Assembly: GCA_016719055.1 (NCBI GenBank)
Contig: JADKAW010000009.1
Span: forward strand, 1-64,000
Direction of reading: 5' to 3'
Length of the DNA: 64,000 nucleotides
From: Candidatus Rhodoferax mariagerensis
Lineage (GTDB): Bacteria; Pseudomonadota; Gammaproteobacteria; Burkholderiales; Burkholderiaceae_C
Shown here in pieces: positions 1 to 8,678 of this stretch. Position numbers and translations under genes: made by a program. Position 1 is the first letter of the stretch; every line of letters begins with the position of its first letter. The notes beneath the pieces were generated by a model that made no database searches, had not been told where the DNA came from, and saw only the letters and a list, made by a program, of their open reading frames with translations.

Positions 1-2709
1 GCCAATACGCCGCAGTGGTTTTTGAATAATCTCGGGCGGTTTCGCGGAAGTCATCCACCATCAAACCGCCGCCCCGCCCACGCGGGCCACCAGCACGGCC
101 ATTTCGTCGTCGGCATTGGCGCGTGGCTGCGCGCTCAGACCCAGCAGCGTGTTGAGGGCTTTGAGCGGCACAATGCTGCCGCGCAGCACCACAGTTTTAC
201 TGCGCTTGATGGTGCGAATGTCGCGGCGCGCAATACGTACGGTTTCCACCACATGGTCCATGGGCACACCAAATAGTTGGCTGTCGGCCTCCACAATCAT
301 GACCTTGGTGACCGCCATCGACAGCGGCAGCGTGATGCGCAGACGGGTGCCCCGGCCTACCTCGCTGTCAAGCAGCAGCGTGCCATTGACCTTTTCAACC
401 GCCGTGCGCACCACGTCCATGCCGACACCGCGACCCGACAAGTCAGACACCACGTCCATGGTTGAAAAGCCCGCCGCAAACACCAGGTTGACGGCTTCGC
501 GATCGCTGATGCGCTCCAGCATGGCCTCGTCGATGAGGCCCTTTTCGTAGGCTTTGCGTTTGATCACCAGCGGGTCAATGCCGCGGCCGTCGTCAATGAT
601 GTCAATCAGCACCTGGTCGCCTTCCTGCACCGCCCGGATGGTCAGCGTGCCGGTGACCGGTTTGCCTGCCGCCTTGCGCGCCTCGGGGGCTTCAAGCCCG
701 TGGTCGAGGCTGTTGCGCACGATGTGAATCAGCGGGTCAGCCAGCGATTCGATGATGTTTTTGTCGGCCTCGGTGTCTTCGCCTTCCAGCACCAGTTGCA
801 CTTCTTTGCCCAGCTTGCGCGAGATGTCGCGCACCAGCCGGGGGAAACGCTGAAACACAAACGACACCGGCATCATGCGCACCTGCATGATGGCGTCCTG
901 CATTTCTTCGGCAATGCGGTTGATCACCGCATAATGCGACTTGATTTCGCGGCTGAGTTCGCGCACGCCGTACTGTTCTTCGGCGCGCTGGGCCAGATAA
1001 GGCAAGGCGTTTTTGGACACCACCATTTCGCCAATCAGGTTCATCAGGCGGTCAATTTTGCTTTGGTCGACCTTCAGGCTCTTCGGGCCTGCCGCAGCTG
1101 CGCTGGCATCATCGGCGCGGCGGCCAAACTTGGGGCCCTCGTCGGCGGCTTCTTTTTCAGTGGCTAATATGGCTGTAGCCCCCGTCAATAAAGCGCTATA
1201 AGCTATAGTTGGTGTAGCATCCTCGGGAGCTGCTTCGGCTGCCGTTGCGGCTGCATTGGGCTGGCTGCTGAGGGCTTCAGTCGGCGCACCATCACGGGCG
1301 TTCAACCAGGACAGTAGCGCCTGGCTTTTGCCTTGCGCCAAATCGCGCGCCAGTGCGGCTTCAATTTGGCCTTGCGCCAACACCTCTCCCAGGGCCTTGC
1401 AACAGGTTACCAGCACTTTGGCTGCGGCCTGCAGCCTGCCAGCATGCCATGCCGGGTGGTCATTCAGCAACAACACCTGGCGCTGGGTTGCCATGATCGA
1501 TTGAATGGCTGCGCACTCCATGACAGTCAGCGTGTTGCACAAAACAGCAGGCTCTGACACTGGCTCCAGCAGTGGCGCTGGCGTTGGTGCCGGTGTTATG
1601 GCCGGCTCCGCTGGTGGCTCCAATGTCACGGCCAGGGTCTGGGCGGTCCAGTCTGGCGGGCGCAGGCTGCGCAGTGACTCAATCAGCGTGCGCAAAGCTT
1701 GCGTGTCTTGCGGCTGGTGTTCCAGCAGCAGCAGCAACCAGCGCAACGCCGACGACATCCACAGCTCGGGGTTGCTCAGGTGCAGCATGGTCAGGGCCGC
1801 CTGCTTGAGCGCCGGCAAATGGTTGGCATCCAGATGCTGCAGCGCATCAGCCACAAAATCTTCGTACACCGGGCCGCCATTGGGGTCGCCCTGTGGAATG
1901 ACCAAAAACAAGGGTGCCACGTCAACAATGGCTACCTGGTCTGGCACATAGCGGTACTGCTCCAGCAGCTCGGCGCGCGGCGCGGTGGTGAGCAGCTGAA
2001 ATTCGAGCACGCAGCGATAAGCATCCAGCTCGGCCAGCACCGGCCAGGGCGCATTGGCCACAATGCGACACCACAAAATATCCGGGGTTTGGCGCGCGTT
2101 AAAAAACGGATCGTCCCCTTGAAAAAAACACTCTGTAATCGGCGTGTAGGCCAGCCAGTGCAGGGTGTCGCCGGCTTGCGCACGCTTGAAAGCGGCCAAT
2201 CGCACGGCTTCAGGCATGTCGGCCAAGGGCAGCTGGGCGGGCATGAGCGCCGCCGCAGCCAAGGGCACACTGTTTGGTGGCTGTGGGTCAAGGCCTTGGG
2301 CCTCGTCAGCTTGCGCCACCGCCTGGGTCACGATCAGCGCGCGCAGGGCTTGGGCCAGTTGCGCGGCATCGGTGGCGCGGCTGGCGTCAATGTGGCCGCT
2401 CGCTTCAATCTCGTCGCACAGCAGGCCGACAAAGTCCATCGCATCGAGTAGCTGGTCCGCCAGCGGCTGTGAATAGGCCACCCGGCCATGGCGCACCGCA
2501 TCCATCAGGTCTTCGCCAGCATGCAACACCCGCGTCATCTCCGGAAACTCAAACAGCCCGCTGTTGCCTTTCAAGGTGTGCACCAACCGGAACAGCACCA
2601 CCATCAGTTCGGCATCGTCGGGGGCTTGTTCGAGCTGCATCAGCTTTTCGCCAATACCTTGCAAAAAGTCGCGCGCTTCAGACAAGAATTGTTCTAGCAA
2701 GGGATTCAT
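1..2709 (-). CDS. cheA: Chemotaxis histidine kinase CheA (3' end beyond window, frame-broken)
   Basis: Cytoplasmic kinase that phosphorylates CheY and CheB in response to MCP/CheW arrays. The frame 61-2709 encodes 882 aa. An HPt domain has phospho-acceptor His44 in LVHTLKGNSG. A long low-complexity Ala/Pro middle (about 120-520) is followed by the dimerisation helix (KSLKVDQSKIDRLMNL) and the HATPase N, G1 and G2 boxes (HIVRNSLDHG, DDGRGID, GRGVGMDVV), then the start of the CheW-like P5 domain. The frame closes at 61, in mid-P5. Downstream of that stop the expected P5 continuation (VDDFRETA, then EIIQKPL) is readable after a one-base deletion near 63-66 and a one-base insertion near 33-36, so the gene really runs off the left edge. 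The 5' end overlaps cheY by 4 bp. An interspersed repeat encodes about residues 500-516. Confidence 0.93.
1163..1208 (-). repeat. Interspersed repeat copy inside cheA
   Basis: Read on the minus strand it matches the window's repeat core (ATAGCTTATAGCGCTTTATT then GGGGGCTACAGCC). It is in frame with cheA and encodes an Ala/Thr-rich linker segment between the variable middle and the dimerisation helix. Confidence 0.6.
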
Positions 2710-3077
2710 GAGCCAAGCTCTCCCAGCAGCAAGCGCACATGGGTGAGCAGTTGCTCGGGTTTCACCGGCTTGGTCAGGTAGCCATTGGCCCCGGCGCGCA
2801 CGGCGGCCGCCTGGTCGTTGTTGTCGGACTCGGTGGACACCATGATGGCCGGCGCGTGCGCAATGTCTTCACTGCGCAGTTGGCGCAGCAGGCCAAAGCC
2901 GTCGAGCTTGGGCATGTTGATGTCCACAATGTAGAGGTCAAAGGGCTCTTGCAGCGCCTTTTCCAGGGCCTCAACGCCATTGATGGCCTCTGACACGTGG
3001 TAGCCAGCGTCTTCAAGGATGTTGCGGTGGTACATGCGTACTGTGGCAGCATCATCCACAATCAGGATGCGTTTCAT
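2706..3077 (-). CDS. cheY: Single-domain response regulator (CheY-type)
   Basis: A 123-aa stand-alone receiver domain, the phospho-acceptor for CheA that carries the signal to the motor or another output. Acidic pocket Asp8/Asp9, phospho-acceptor Asp52 (LYIVDINMPKLDG), Thr82 and Lys103 (LTKPVKP) are all present, so it should be competent for phosphorylation. There is no output domain. The start overlaps the cheR stop (ATGA), and its 3' end overlaps the cheA start by 4 bp, which suggests translational coupling inside one operon. It could equally be named a CheY-like regulator of a non-flagellar chemosensory system. The window gives no motor genes to decide. Confidence 0.92.
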   Translation of the reverse strand: MKRILIVDDAATVRMYHRNILEDAGYHVSEAINGVEALEKALQEPFDLYIVDINMPKLDGFGLLRQLRSEDIAHAPAIMVSTESDNNDQAAAVRAGANGYLTKPVKPEQLLTHVRLLLGELGS

Positions 3078-3916
3078 CGAGCCTCCGGGGATTTTTGATA
3101 AACAATGGCTTCAGGGAATTTGCGCACTTTGTAGAGCGACGAGATGCGGCTCATCGACTCCGAGTGGCCCAGGCAAATGAAGCCCCCGGGTTTGAGCGCA
3201 TCGTAAAAAGTCTCGGCCGCTGACTTGCGCGACACGTCGTCAAAATAAATCAGCAAATTGCGGCAAAAAATCACATCAAAGTTGCGGTACGGCCGGGTGT
3301 CGGACGGCTCAGCCAGGTTGACGCGGGTGAATTCAACCGCCTGACGGATGTCTTCGCCTATCTGATATTCATCACCATGGCGGGTGAAATACTTGGTCAG
3401 CCAAGGTATGGGCACATGCTGCACCGAGCGGGTTGAAAACCGCCCGACGCGGGCCTTGTGCAGAATGTTGGTGTCAATGTCAGACGAGATGATTTCAACA
3501 TCCCACTTGGCAATGCCTGCCCAGCGCTCCATCAGGTACAGCGCAATGGTGTAGGGCTCTTCACCCGAAGACGATGGAATGCACCAGATACGAATGGGAC
3601 TGTTGCTGGTCTTGTTTTTGACCAGCTCGGGCAAGATTGAGTTCACCAGGCACTGGAACTGGTATTCCTCGCGCAAAAAATAGGTCTCGTTGACCGTCAT
3701 CAGGTTGGTGAGCTGCTGCACCTCCTCACCCGAAGCCTGAAACCGCAGCATGACAAAGTAGCTGCGAAAGTCAGGGTTGCCGGTGGCCTCGATGCGTTCC
3801 ACCAGCCGTTTGTCCACAAAATAGCGCTTGGTGGACTCAAAGTTGATGCCGGTCTTGCGGTAGAAGTACTCCCGAAACTTTTGAAATTCGTCTTCAGTGA
3901 TGGTGATGGCGGCCAT
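3074..3916 (-). CDS. cheR: Chemotaxis protein methyltransferase CheR
   Basis: S-adenosylmethionine-dependent methylase of MCP glutamates, opposing CheB. From the start MAAITITEDEF it is 280 aa, the usual family size. The N-terminal four-helix domain precedes the Rossmann-like catalytic domain, which contains SSGEEPYTIALYL (SAM-binding loop) and FCRNLLIYFD (motif IV region). A longer open frame extends upstream to 4072 but would overlap the HEAT-repeat gene and has no CheR-like content, so the internal ATG at 3916 is preferred. Its stop overlaps the cheY start. C-terminal GHSESM is typical of the family. Confidence 0.93.
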   Translation of the reverse strand: MAAITITEDEFQKFREYFYRKTGINFESTKRYFVDKRLVERIEATGNPDFRSYFVMLRFQASGEEVQQLTNLMTVNETYFLREEYQFQCLVNSILPELVKNKTSNSPIRIWCIPSSSGEEPYTIALYLMERWAGIAKWDVEIISSDIDTNILHKARVGRFSTRSVQHVPIPWLTKYFTRHGDEYQIGEDIRQAVEFTRVNLAEPSDTRPYRNFDVIFCRNLLIYFDDVSRKSAAETFYDALKPGGFICLGHSESMSRISSLYKVRKFPEAIVYQKSPEAR

Positions 3917-3923
3917 GGTTGGC

Positions 3924-4547
3924 TCAGTTCTCGTTGATACGCCGCAGCGCCAGATCGGCGGCAAACTGCATGTAGGGCTCGTCTTTAAAGCGCGCTTTGA
4001 GCTGCTGCAACGGGGCCACTGCGGCGGCCGTGCCAACTTCACTGAGCAAGTCCACCGCGGTGGCGCAAACATTCACATGCGCGTCTTGCGTAATGACCTC
4101 CATCAGCCACAGCTCGACATCCGGATGGCGCAGCGACTCCAGCACGTTGACCGAAAAAATGCGCACATCGGGGTCTGCATCAGTCAGCAGCCCGTGCATG
4201 ATGGGGGCCACTTCGTCGGGCAGCTGTTTCATGGCCTCAATGGCTTCGTTGCGCAGCGCGGCATCTTCACTGCGCAAACAATCCACCAGACCGGCCACTG
4301 CAGTGGCATCACCCAGGCGGGTCAAGGTGGTCAGAATCACCTCGCGCACCGACAGCTCCAGCTCAAGTTTGAGTTGCACCACCAGTGCGGCCGCCGCACC
4401 CGGGCAGTTGACCAAATCGCGGGCTGCCCAGCGCCGGGTGGTGGCGTTGGCATCGGTCAGACTCAGCAGCAAATCTGGGCATTCCCTGGCCAGCTTACGG
4501 TCTTCCTGTTCCACCATCTCGGTGTCTTTGTGCTTGACAAATGCCAT
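3924..4547 (-). CDS. HEAT-repeat protein encoded in the che operon
   Basis: A 207-aa all-helical protein built of about five HEAT/PBS-lyase-like repeats, each ending in patterns such as VREVILTTLTRLGD, ALRNEAIEAMKQLP and DVRIFSVNVLESL. No catalytic motif is visible, so a scaffold or protein-protein adaptor role is inferred. It lies between cheB and cheR, spaced 11 bp from cheB and 7 bp from cheR, so it is cotranscribed with them. The ATG at 4547 is chosen because GGAGGAA lies just upstream. The longer frame to 4574 would start inside cheB. Its chemotaxis function is not known to me. Confidence 0.85.
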   Translation of the reverse strand: MAFVKHKDTEMVEQEDRKLARECPDLLLSLTDANATTRRWAARDLVNCPGAAAALVVQLKLELELSVREVILTTLTRLGDATAVAGLVDCLRSEDAALRNEAIEAMKQLPDEVAPIMHGLLTDADPDVRIFSVNVLESLRHPDVELWLMEVITQDAHVNVCATAVDLLSEVGTAAAVAPLQQLKARFKDEPYMQFAADLALRRINEN

Positions 4548-4558
4548 GGTTTCCTCCT

Positions 4559-5632
4559 TCAGCGCCCGGCCCACAGGGTGAGCTGGGCGGCAATTTTGTC
4601 GGCACCCAGCACCACGCTGGCGCCGCGTTTTTCAATCAGCTCATGCGGCATGCCAAACACCACCGCTGTGGCTTCAGACTCGGCAATGGTTTGGCCACCC
4701 AGTTTCTTGATATCGGTGAAAGCATCCGAGCCGTCGTTGCCCATGCCGGTCAGCATCACGGCGGTGACGCGCGCCGGGTCGCAATGCTCTAGCACCGAGC
4801 GGCCCAACAACTCCACCGAGGGGTGCCACAGGAACTGCGCGTTCTCTGGCTTGGGCAACACGGTGAGGCGGCCAGCGCGAATGGCCACCACCATGTCGGC
4901 CCCGCCTTTGGCAATGTAGATGGTGCCTGGCAGCACCGGCAGCGGTGAGGCGGCCTCGACCACCTGCAGCGGGCACACCCTGTTGAGGCGCTCGGCAAAC
5001 GACTTGGTAAAGGCGCCCGGCATGTGTTGCGCCACCAAAATCGGCCACGGAAAATTGGCCGGCAACAGGGGCAAGATGTCTTCCAGCGTGCGTGGCCCAC
5101 CGGTGGACACACCGATGATCACCAAGCCTGCCGAGCCCACACCCTGGCGCAGCGCCATGGGGCGGCCAATGACTTTTTGTTTGTCTTCACGCAGGCGCTG
5201 CACCAGGCCGCCGGCGGACCCTGGTTTTTTGCCTTTGAGCTGGGCACGGGCGGCGGCGCGCACTTTGGCAATCAGCTCATCGGTGATATCACCCATCGAC
5301 AGCGATATGGTGCCCCCCGGTTTGGCAATATAGTCCACAGCCCCCAGGTTGAGCGCCTCGAACGTGGCCAAGGCACCCTGCTCGGTCAGCGATGACAACA
5401 TCACCACCGGCACTGGCCGCTCGGCCATCATCAACGACAGCGCGGTAATGCCGTCCATCTCGGGCATGTTGATGTCCAGCGTGACCACGTCGGGCTTGAA
5501 CGTGCGGTTTTGCTCCACCGCGTCCAGACCATTGCGCGCCTGGCTGATTTCAAAGTCGCCAGCCGCCGCAAAGATTTGCGTCAGCTGGCGGCGCATCAAC
5601 GCCGAGTCGTCAACGATCAGCAGCTTGATCAT
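4559..5632 (-). CDS. cheB: Protein-glutamate methylesterase/deamidase CheB
   Basis: 357 aa, full length. An N-terminal receiver (phospho-acceptor Asp53 in VTLDINMPEMDG) is joined by a charged linker (about 125-155) to the methylesterase domain. The catalytic triad is readable: Ser176 in GVSTGGP, His203 in AQHMPG and Asp300 in GMGNDG. It demethylates and deamidates MCP glutamates when phosphorylated by CheA and so provides adaptation. It sits between cheW and the HEAT-repeat gene on the same strand, 13 bp after cheW. The ATG at 5632 fits the receiver start MIKLLIVDDSALMR. Confidence 0.95.
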   Translation of the reverse strand: MIKLLIVDDSALMRRQLTQIFAAAGDFEISQARNGLDAVEQNRTFKPDVVTLDINMPEMDGITALSLMMAERPVPVVMLSSLTEQGALATFEALNLGAVDYIAKPGGTISLSMGDITDELIAKVRAAARAQLKGKKPGSAGGLVQRLREDKQKVIGRPMALRQGVGSAGLVIIGVSTGGPRTLEDILPLLPANFPWPILVAQHMPGAFTKSFAERLNRVCPLQVVEAASPLPVLPGTIYIAKGGADMVVAIRAGRLTVLPKPENAQFLWHPSVELLGRSVLEHCDPARVTAVMLTGMGNDGSDAFTDIKKLGGQTIAESEATAVVFGMPHELIEKRGASVVLGADKIAAQLTLWAGR

Positions 5633-5645
5633 GCACTCAAGCCCT

Positions 5646-6104
5646 TCAAGCGGTCACACCCACGCCTTTGATCAGGCCCGACAGCAAGTCGGTATCGACC
5701 GCACTGCGAATGGCACCCACGCCTTCAATCTGGTTGGGCTCCACGCCCACCACGCTGGCCACGCGGTCCACCACAAAACCCAGCGGTTGCCCGACATCGA
5801 TGATCACCGCTCGGGTGGCATCGTCAGGCGCTTGCTCGGCAAAGCCAAACAGGCGCCGCAGAGAGATGATGGGCAGTACCTTGCCGCGTAAATTGGCCAG
5901 CCCATTGAGTGTGGCAGGGGCCATGGGCACCCGCACCACCTCGGGCATGCGGATGATTTCCTGCACCGGGGCCATATCGACCGCAAAGACCTCGCCACCG
6001 GTCATGAAGGTCACAAACTGGCGCGTCTCAGCCGAGCTGCTGACCTGTTCGTTATCTTGCACGGGCGCTTCAGCCGCCCGTTGTTCAAGTGTTTCTGTTG
6101 CCAT
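5646..6104 (-). CDS. cheW: Chemotaxis adaptor CheW
   Basis: Scaffold that links MCPs to CheA. 152 aa with a disordered N-terminus (about 1-28) and then the CheW fold (FVTFMTGGEVFAVDM, LANLRGKVLPIISLRR, LGFVVDRVASVVGV). It ends abruptly at SGLIKGVGVTA. Related proteins usually continue about 20 residues further with a last beta strand (a MVMVLD-like segment). Only 13 bp remain before cheB, so the missing end is not simply in another frame, and a small deletion is possible. MCP, cheW and cheB are consecutive on the minus strand. Confidence 0.92.
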   Translation of the reverse strand: MATETLEQRAAEAPVQDNEQVSSSAETRQFVTFMTGGEVFAVDMAPVQEIIRMPEVVRVPMAPATLNGLANLRGKVLPIISLRRLFGFAEQAPDDATRAVIIDVGQPLGFVVDRVASVVGVEPNQIEGVGAIRSAVDTDLLSGLIKGVGVTA

Positions 6105-6116
6105 GATGGTGTCCGC

Positions 6117-8039
6117 TTAGGCTGCGCTTTGCAGCTCGTCAGCCAGCGAGGAAATCTCTTCAATCGCCGAGGCCAGCTCTTCCGCTCCCTTGGACTGCTG
6201 GGCGGCGGCGGCGGCGGCCTCATTGGCGGCTTTTTCGGCTTCTTGCGAAGCGGTGGAGATTTGCTCAATGCCTTTCTTGGCTTGCACAATGGCAGTGGCG
6301 ATTTCCATCGAGGCGGCCAGGATTTCTTGCGTGCCTTTATCGACGACGATGATGTCGCTTTCAATCTGGACGAGATTGGAGGTCGATGCCTTGGCCAGCT
6401 CAACTTCGCTGAGTGCGGACTTCACAATCTCTTCGAGATCGGTGCTGACCAGGCCAATCTGGTCTTGCACTGCTTTGACCAGGTCTTTGATGCGGTCGGC
6501 GTTTTCAGCCGAATCGCGTGCCAGGTTGCGAATGTCGGTCGACACCACCACAAAGCCTTTGCCAAATTCACCCGCGCGAGCGGCCTCAATCGAGCCATTC
6601 ACGGCCAGCATGTTGGTCTGGATCGACACCGTGGTGATGGCGCCCACAATTTTGTCAATGCGCCGGGACACCTGCTCCAGGTCTTTGACCTGCTTGATGC
6701 TGCCCTGTGTGCCTACCACTGAGGTTGTGATGCCCCGAATCAGCTCATCGACCGAGGTCTTGTTTGTCACCAGCAAGGCCTGAATGTTCTTGAGCTTTTC
6801 GCCGCTGAACTTGGCTCGTTGTTGCGCCACTTCAACGCCTTTTTCGATCTGGTTCACTGCTGCGGCAGACTCTTCACACGCCGCAGCCGATGTCTGCGCA
6901 CCTTTGCGAATTTGCTCAATGGCTGACATGATCTGGGCGCTGGCACGGTTGATTTCCTGCACCGCCGAGGACAGCTCTTCGGCCGAAGATGCTACTTGCT
7001 CGGCACTCTTGGCCACATCGGTCGAGTTCTTCAAGTCCTCTGCCAACTCAGACAGGGCTTGCGCTGCCTGCTCTGATTCAGAGAGCGCCTTGGTCTGTTC
7101 TTGCACGGTTTTGCCTGTTTCTTCAGCGGCGGCAGACTGCTCCACCGAGGCCGAGGCAATTTCTTCAGAGCCTTTCAGGGCTTGCTGGGCGGCTGCATCC
7201 GACTGTTTGGCACCGGTGGCAATCTCGGTGATGCCGCGCACCACTTCAATCACATCGGTGCGAATGACTTCGAGCTGGGCGGTGATGACCTTGCCCTTTT
7301 CAACCTCACCCTCAATCGCCTTGGCTGACGCGTTGATGCCATCGGCAATGGCTTTCACGTCTTGTTGAATTTGCCCCACCAGGTCTTGAATCTGCTTGGC
7401 GCTTTTTTCCGAGGTTTCGGCCAGGGTACGCACTTCATCAGCCACTACGGCAAAACCCTTGCCGTGTTTGCCGGCGCGGGCGGCTTCAATGGCTGCATTC
7501 AGGGCCAGCAGGTTGGTCTGGTCGGCGATGCGCGCCACCGCCTTGACGATGTCGCCAATGTTGGCGGCTTGCTTCTCCAGCTCAACCACCATCGCCACCG
7601 ACGCAATCTGGCGCTGGCCCGCGACTGCCACGTTGGAAATCAAGCTGCCAATGTCGGCACCGGTTTTGGCCACCAGCGTCTGTGACACTTCCATCTTGGC
7701 CTGGCTGATGTCGGCGTTCTGCAATTGACGGGCGATTGCACCGGTAACCTGGGTAAAGGCAGCGGTGGACTCTTGTGCCGCACCCGAGGCTTCTTCAGCA
7801 CCCGTGGCAATCTGGTCTGAAGCGCGTTTGAGTTCTTCGGCGGCCGAGGCGGCTTCGTTGATGCCTGAGGACAACTGCCCGGTGGCAGCGGCAATGCGCT
7901 CGGCCGCTTGCTGCTGTTTGCCCAAGGTGCGCGCCTTTTTGCGCTGCTGTTCGGCCTCGCGTGCGGCAGCCGCGCTGGGCTTGCCACTGTCAGAGGCGGA
8001 AACAACGGGGGCTACAGAAAACTTTTTGACCAGCGCCAT
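6117..8039 (-). CDS. Soluble MCP-like chemoreceptor with two signalling tips
   Basis: 640 aa, Ala/Glu/Lys-rich and almost entirely coiled coil. No transmembrane segment or sensor domain is visible, so it is a cytoplasmic transducer. Two MCP hairpin tips are present: DQTNLLALNAAIEAARAG (about 173-190) with GKGFAVVADEVRTLA, and a variant IQTNMLAVNGSIEAARAG (about 473-490) with GKGFVVVSTDIRNLA. Equivalent residues of the two tips are exactly 300 aa apart, suggesting internal duplication. The first is near consensus and the second has diverged. AAGGAG lies upstream of the ATG. It is the first gene of the che operon. Tip geometry, ligand and partners are unknown. Confidence 0.88.
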   Translation of the reverse strand: MALVKKFSVAPVVSASDSGKPSAAAAREAEQQRKKARTLGKQQQAAERIAAATGQLSSGINEAASAAEELKRASDQIATGAEEASGAAQESTAAFTQVTGAIARQLQNADISQAKMEVSQTLVAKTGADIGSLISNVAVAGQRQIASVAMVVELEKQAANIGDIVKAVARIADQTNLLALNAAIEAARAGKHGKGFAVVADEVRTLAETSEKSAKQIQDLVGQIQQDVKAIADGINASAKAIEGEVEKGKVITAQLEVIRTDVIEVVRGITEIATGAKQSDAAAQQALKGSEEIASASVEQSAAAEETGKTVQEQTKALSESEQAAQALSELAEDLKNSTDVAKSAEQVASSAEELSSAVQEINRASAQIMSAIEQIRKGAQTSAAACEESAAAVNQIEKGVEVAQQRAKFSGEKLKNIQALLVTNKTSVDELIRGITTSVVGTQGSIKQVKDLEQVSRRIDKIVGAITTVSIQTNMLAVNGSIEAARAGEFGKGFVVVSTDIRNLARDSAENADRIKDLVKAVQDQIGLVSTDLEEIVKSALSEVELAKASTSNLVQIESDIIVVDKGTQEILAASMEIATAIVQAKKGIEQISTASQEAEKAANEAAAAAAQQSKGAEELASAIEEISSLADELQSAA

Positions 8040-8345
8040 GGTGCGCTCCTTGTAAATGTGTTGATCGGTCGAACTTCAGTCGTAATCGGACTGATATGCT
8101 CGAAGGAAGATCGGGCACACATTCACTGTAGGGCGGCTGCTTCTGGCCGGCTACCGGTAGGCCGGTAATCTGACTACCGGTAATTCGGTATCCGGCGGAC
8201 CATTTATATCGGCTGCAACAGCGTGGTGTCATCTTCGTGCTGCCAACGCAGTCGCCGTGCTGCGCTTGATATCACTCTCGCTTCAGTCAATAATGCGTCT
8301 TATCAGATCCATTAAGTCAATTAAGTGATCTTTAGAGATATTTAA
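8040..8345. promoter_or_regulatory. Divergent promoter region of che operon and hipBA, with CTACCGGTAG palindromes
   Basis: Holds the 10-bp palindrome CTACCGGTAG at 8151-8160, a near copy CTACCGGTAA at 8174-8183 (23 bp apart, about two helical turns) and intermediate CCGGTAAT half-sites. The same octamer recurs at 13387-13404. Closer to hipB, a 9-bp direct repeat ATTAAGTCA/ATTAAGTGA (8311-8328) is a candidate HipB operator. No -10/-35 boxes are assigned with confidence. Confidence 0.45.
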
Positions 8346-8678
8346 ATGATAACTTTGCCCATTCCTTTACCGGTCGAACGCGCCATTTCAAAACTGGGGC
8401 GAGACCTCTCACTGGCGCGCCGACGTCGCCACATCACGCAAGCGTCGTTGGCCGAACGTATTGGTGCCTCATTGGCGACCGTGCGCCGACTTGAAAAGGG
8501 CGACCCACGTATTCCAATACATTTCATGGCGCGCACACTGCAGGTCTTTGGTGAACTTGACCGGCTCAACCAGTTGCTTGACACCGGTGAAGACCAGATT
8601 GGCTTGAGCCTGATGGACGAGCAGGTGTCCAAACGCGTGCGTACGCGTCAAACGCATGATCAATCGGGGGCCTTATGA
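8346..8678 (+). CDS. HipB-like antitoxin, XRE-type helix-turn-helix regulator
   Basis: 110 aa. A helix-turn-helix spans about residues 18-62 (SLARRRRHITQASLAERIG then SLATVRRLEKGD), like HipB/XRE antitoxins. As a type II antitoxin it would bind and silence the adjacent HipA kinase and repress its own promoter. The stop overlaps the start of the next gene by 4 bp (ATGA), the usual coupling of antitoxin and toxin. The direct repeat 20-35 bp upstream is a plausible operator. Function is inferred from domain and arrangement. Confidence 0.82.
   Translation: MITLPIPLPVERAISKLGRDLSLARRRRHITQASLAERIGASLATVRRLEKGDPRIPIHFMARTLQVFGELDRLNQLLDTGEDQIGLSLMDEQVSKRVRTRQTHDQSGAL

Noticed and set aside
1..61. 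A separate small gene starting MVDDFRETAR next to the cheA stop
   Set aside because: VDDFRETA is the expected continuation of the CheA P5 domain, so this is a frameshifted part of cheA.
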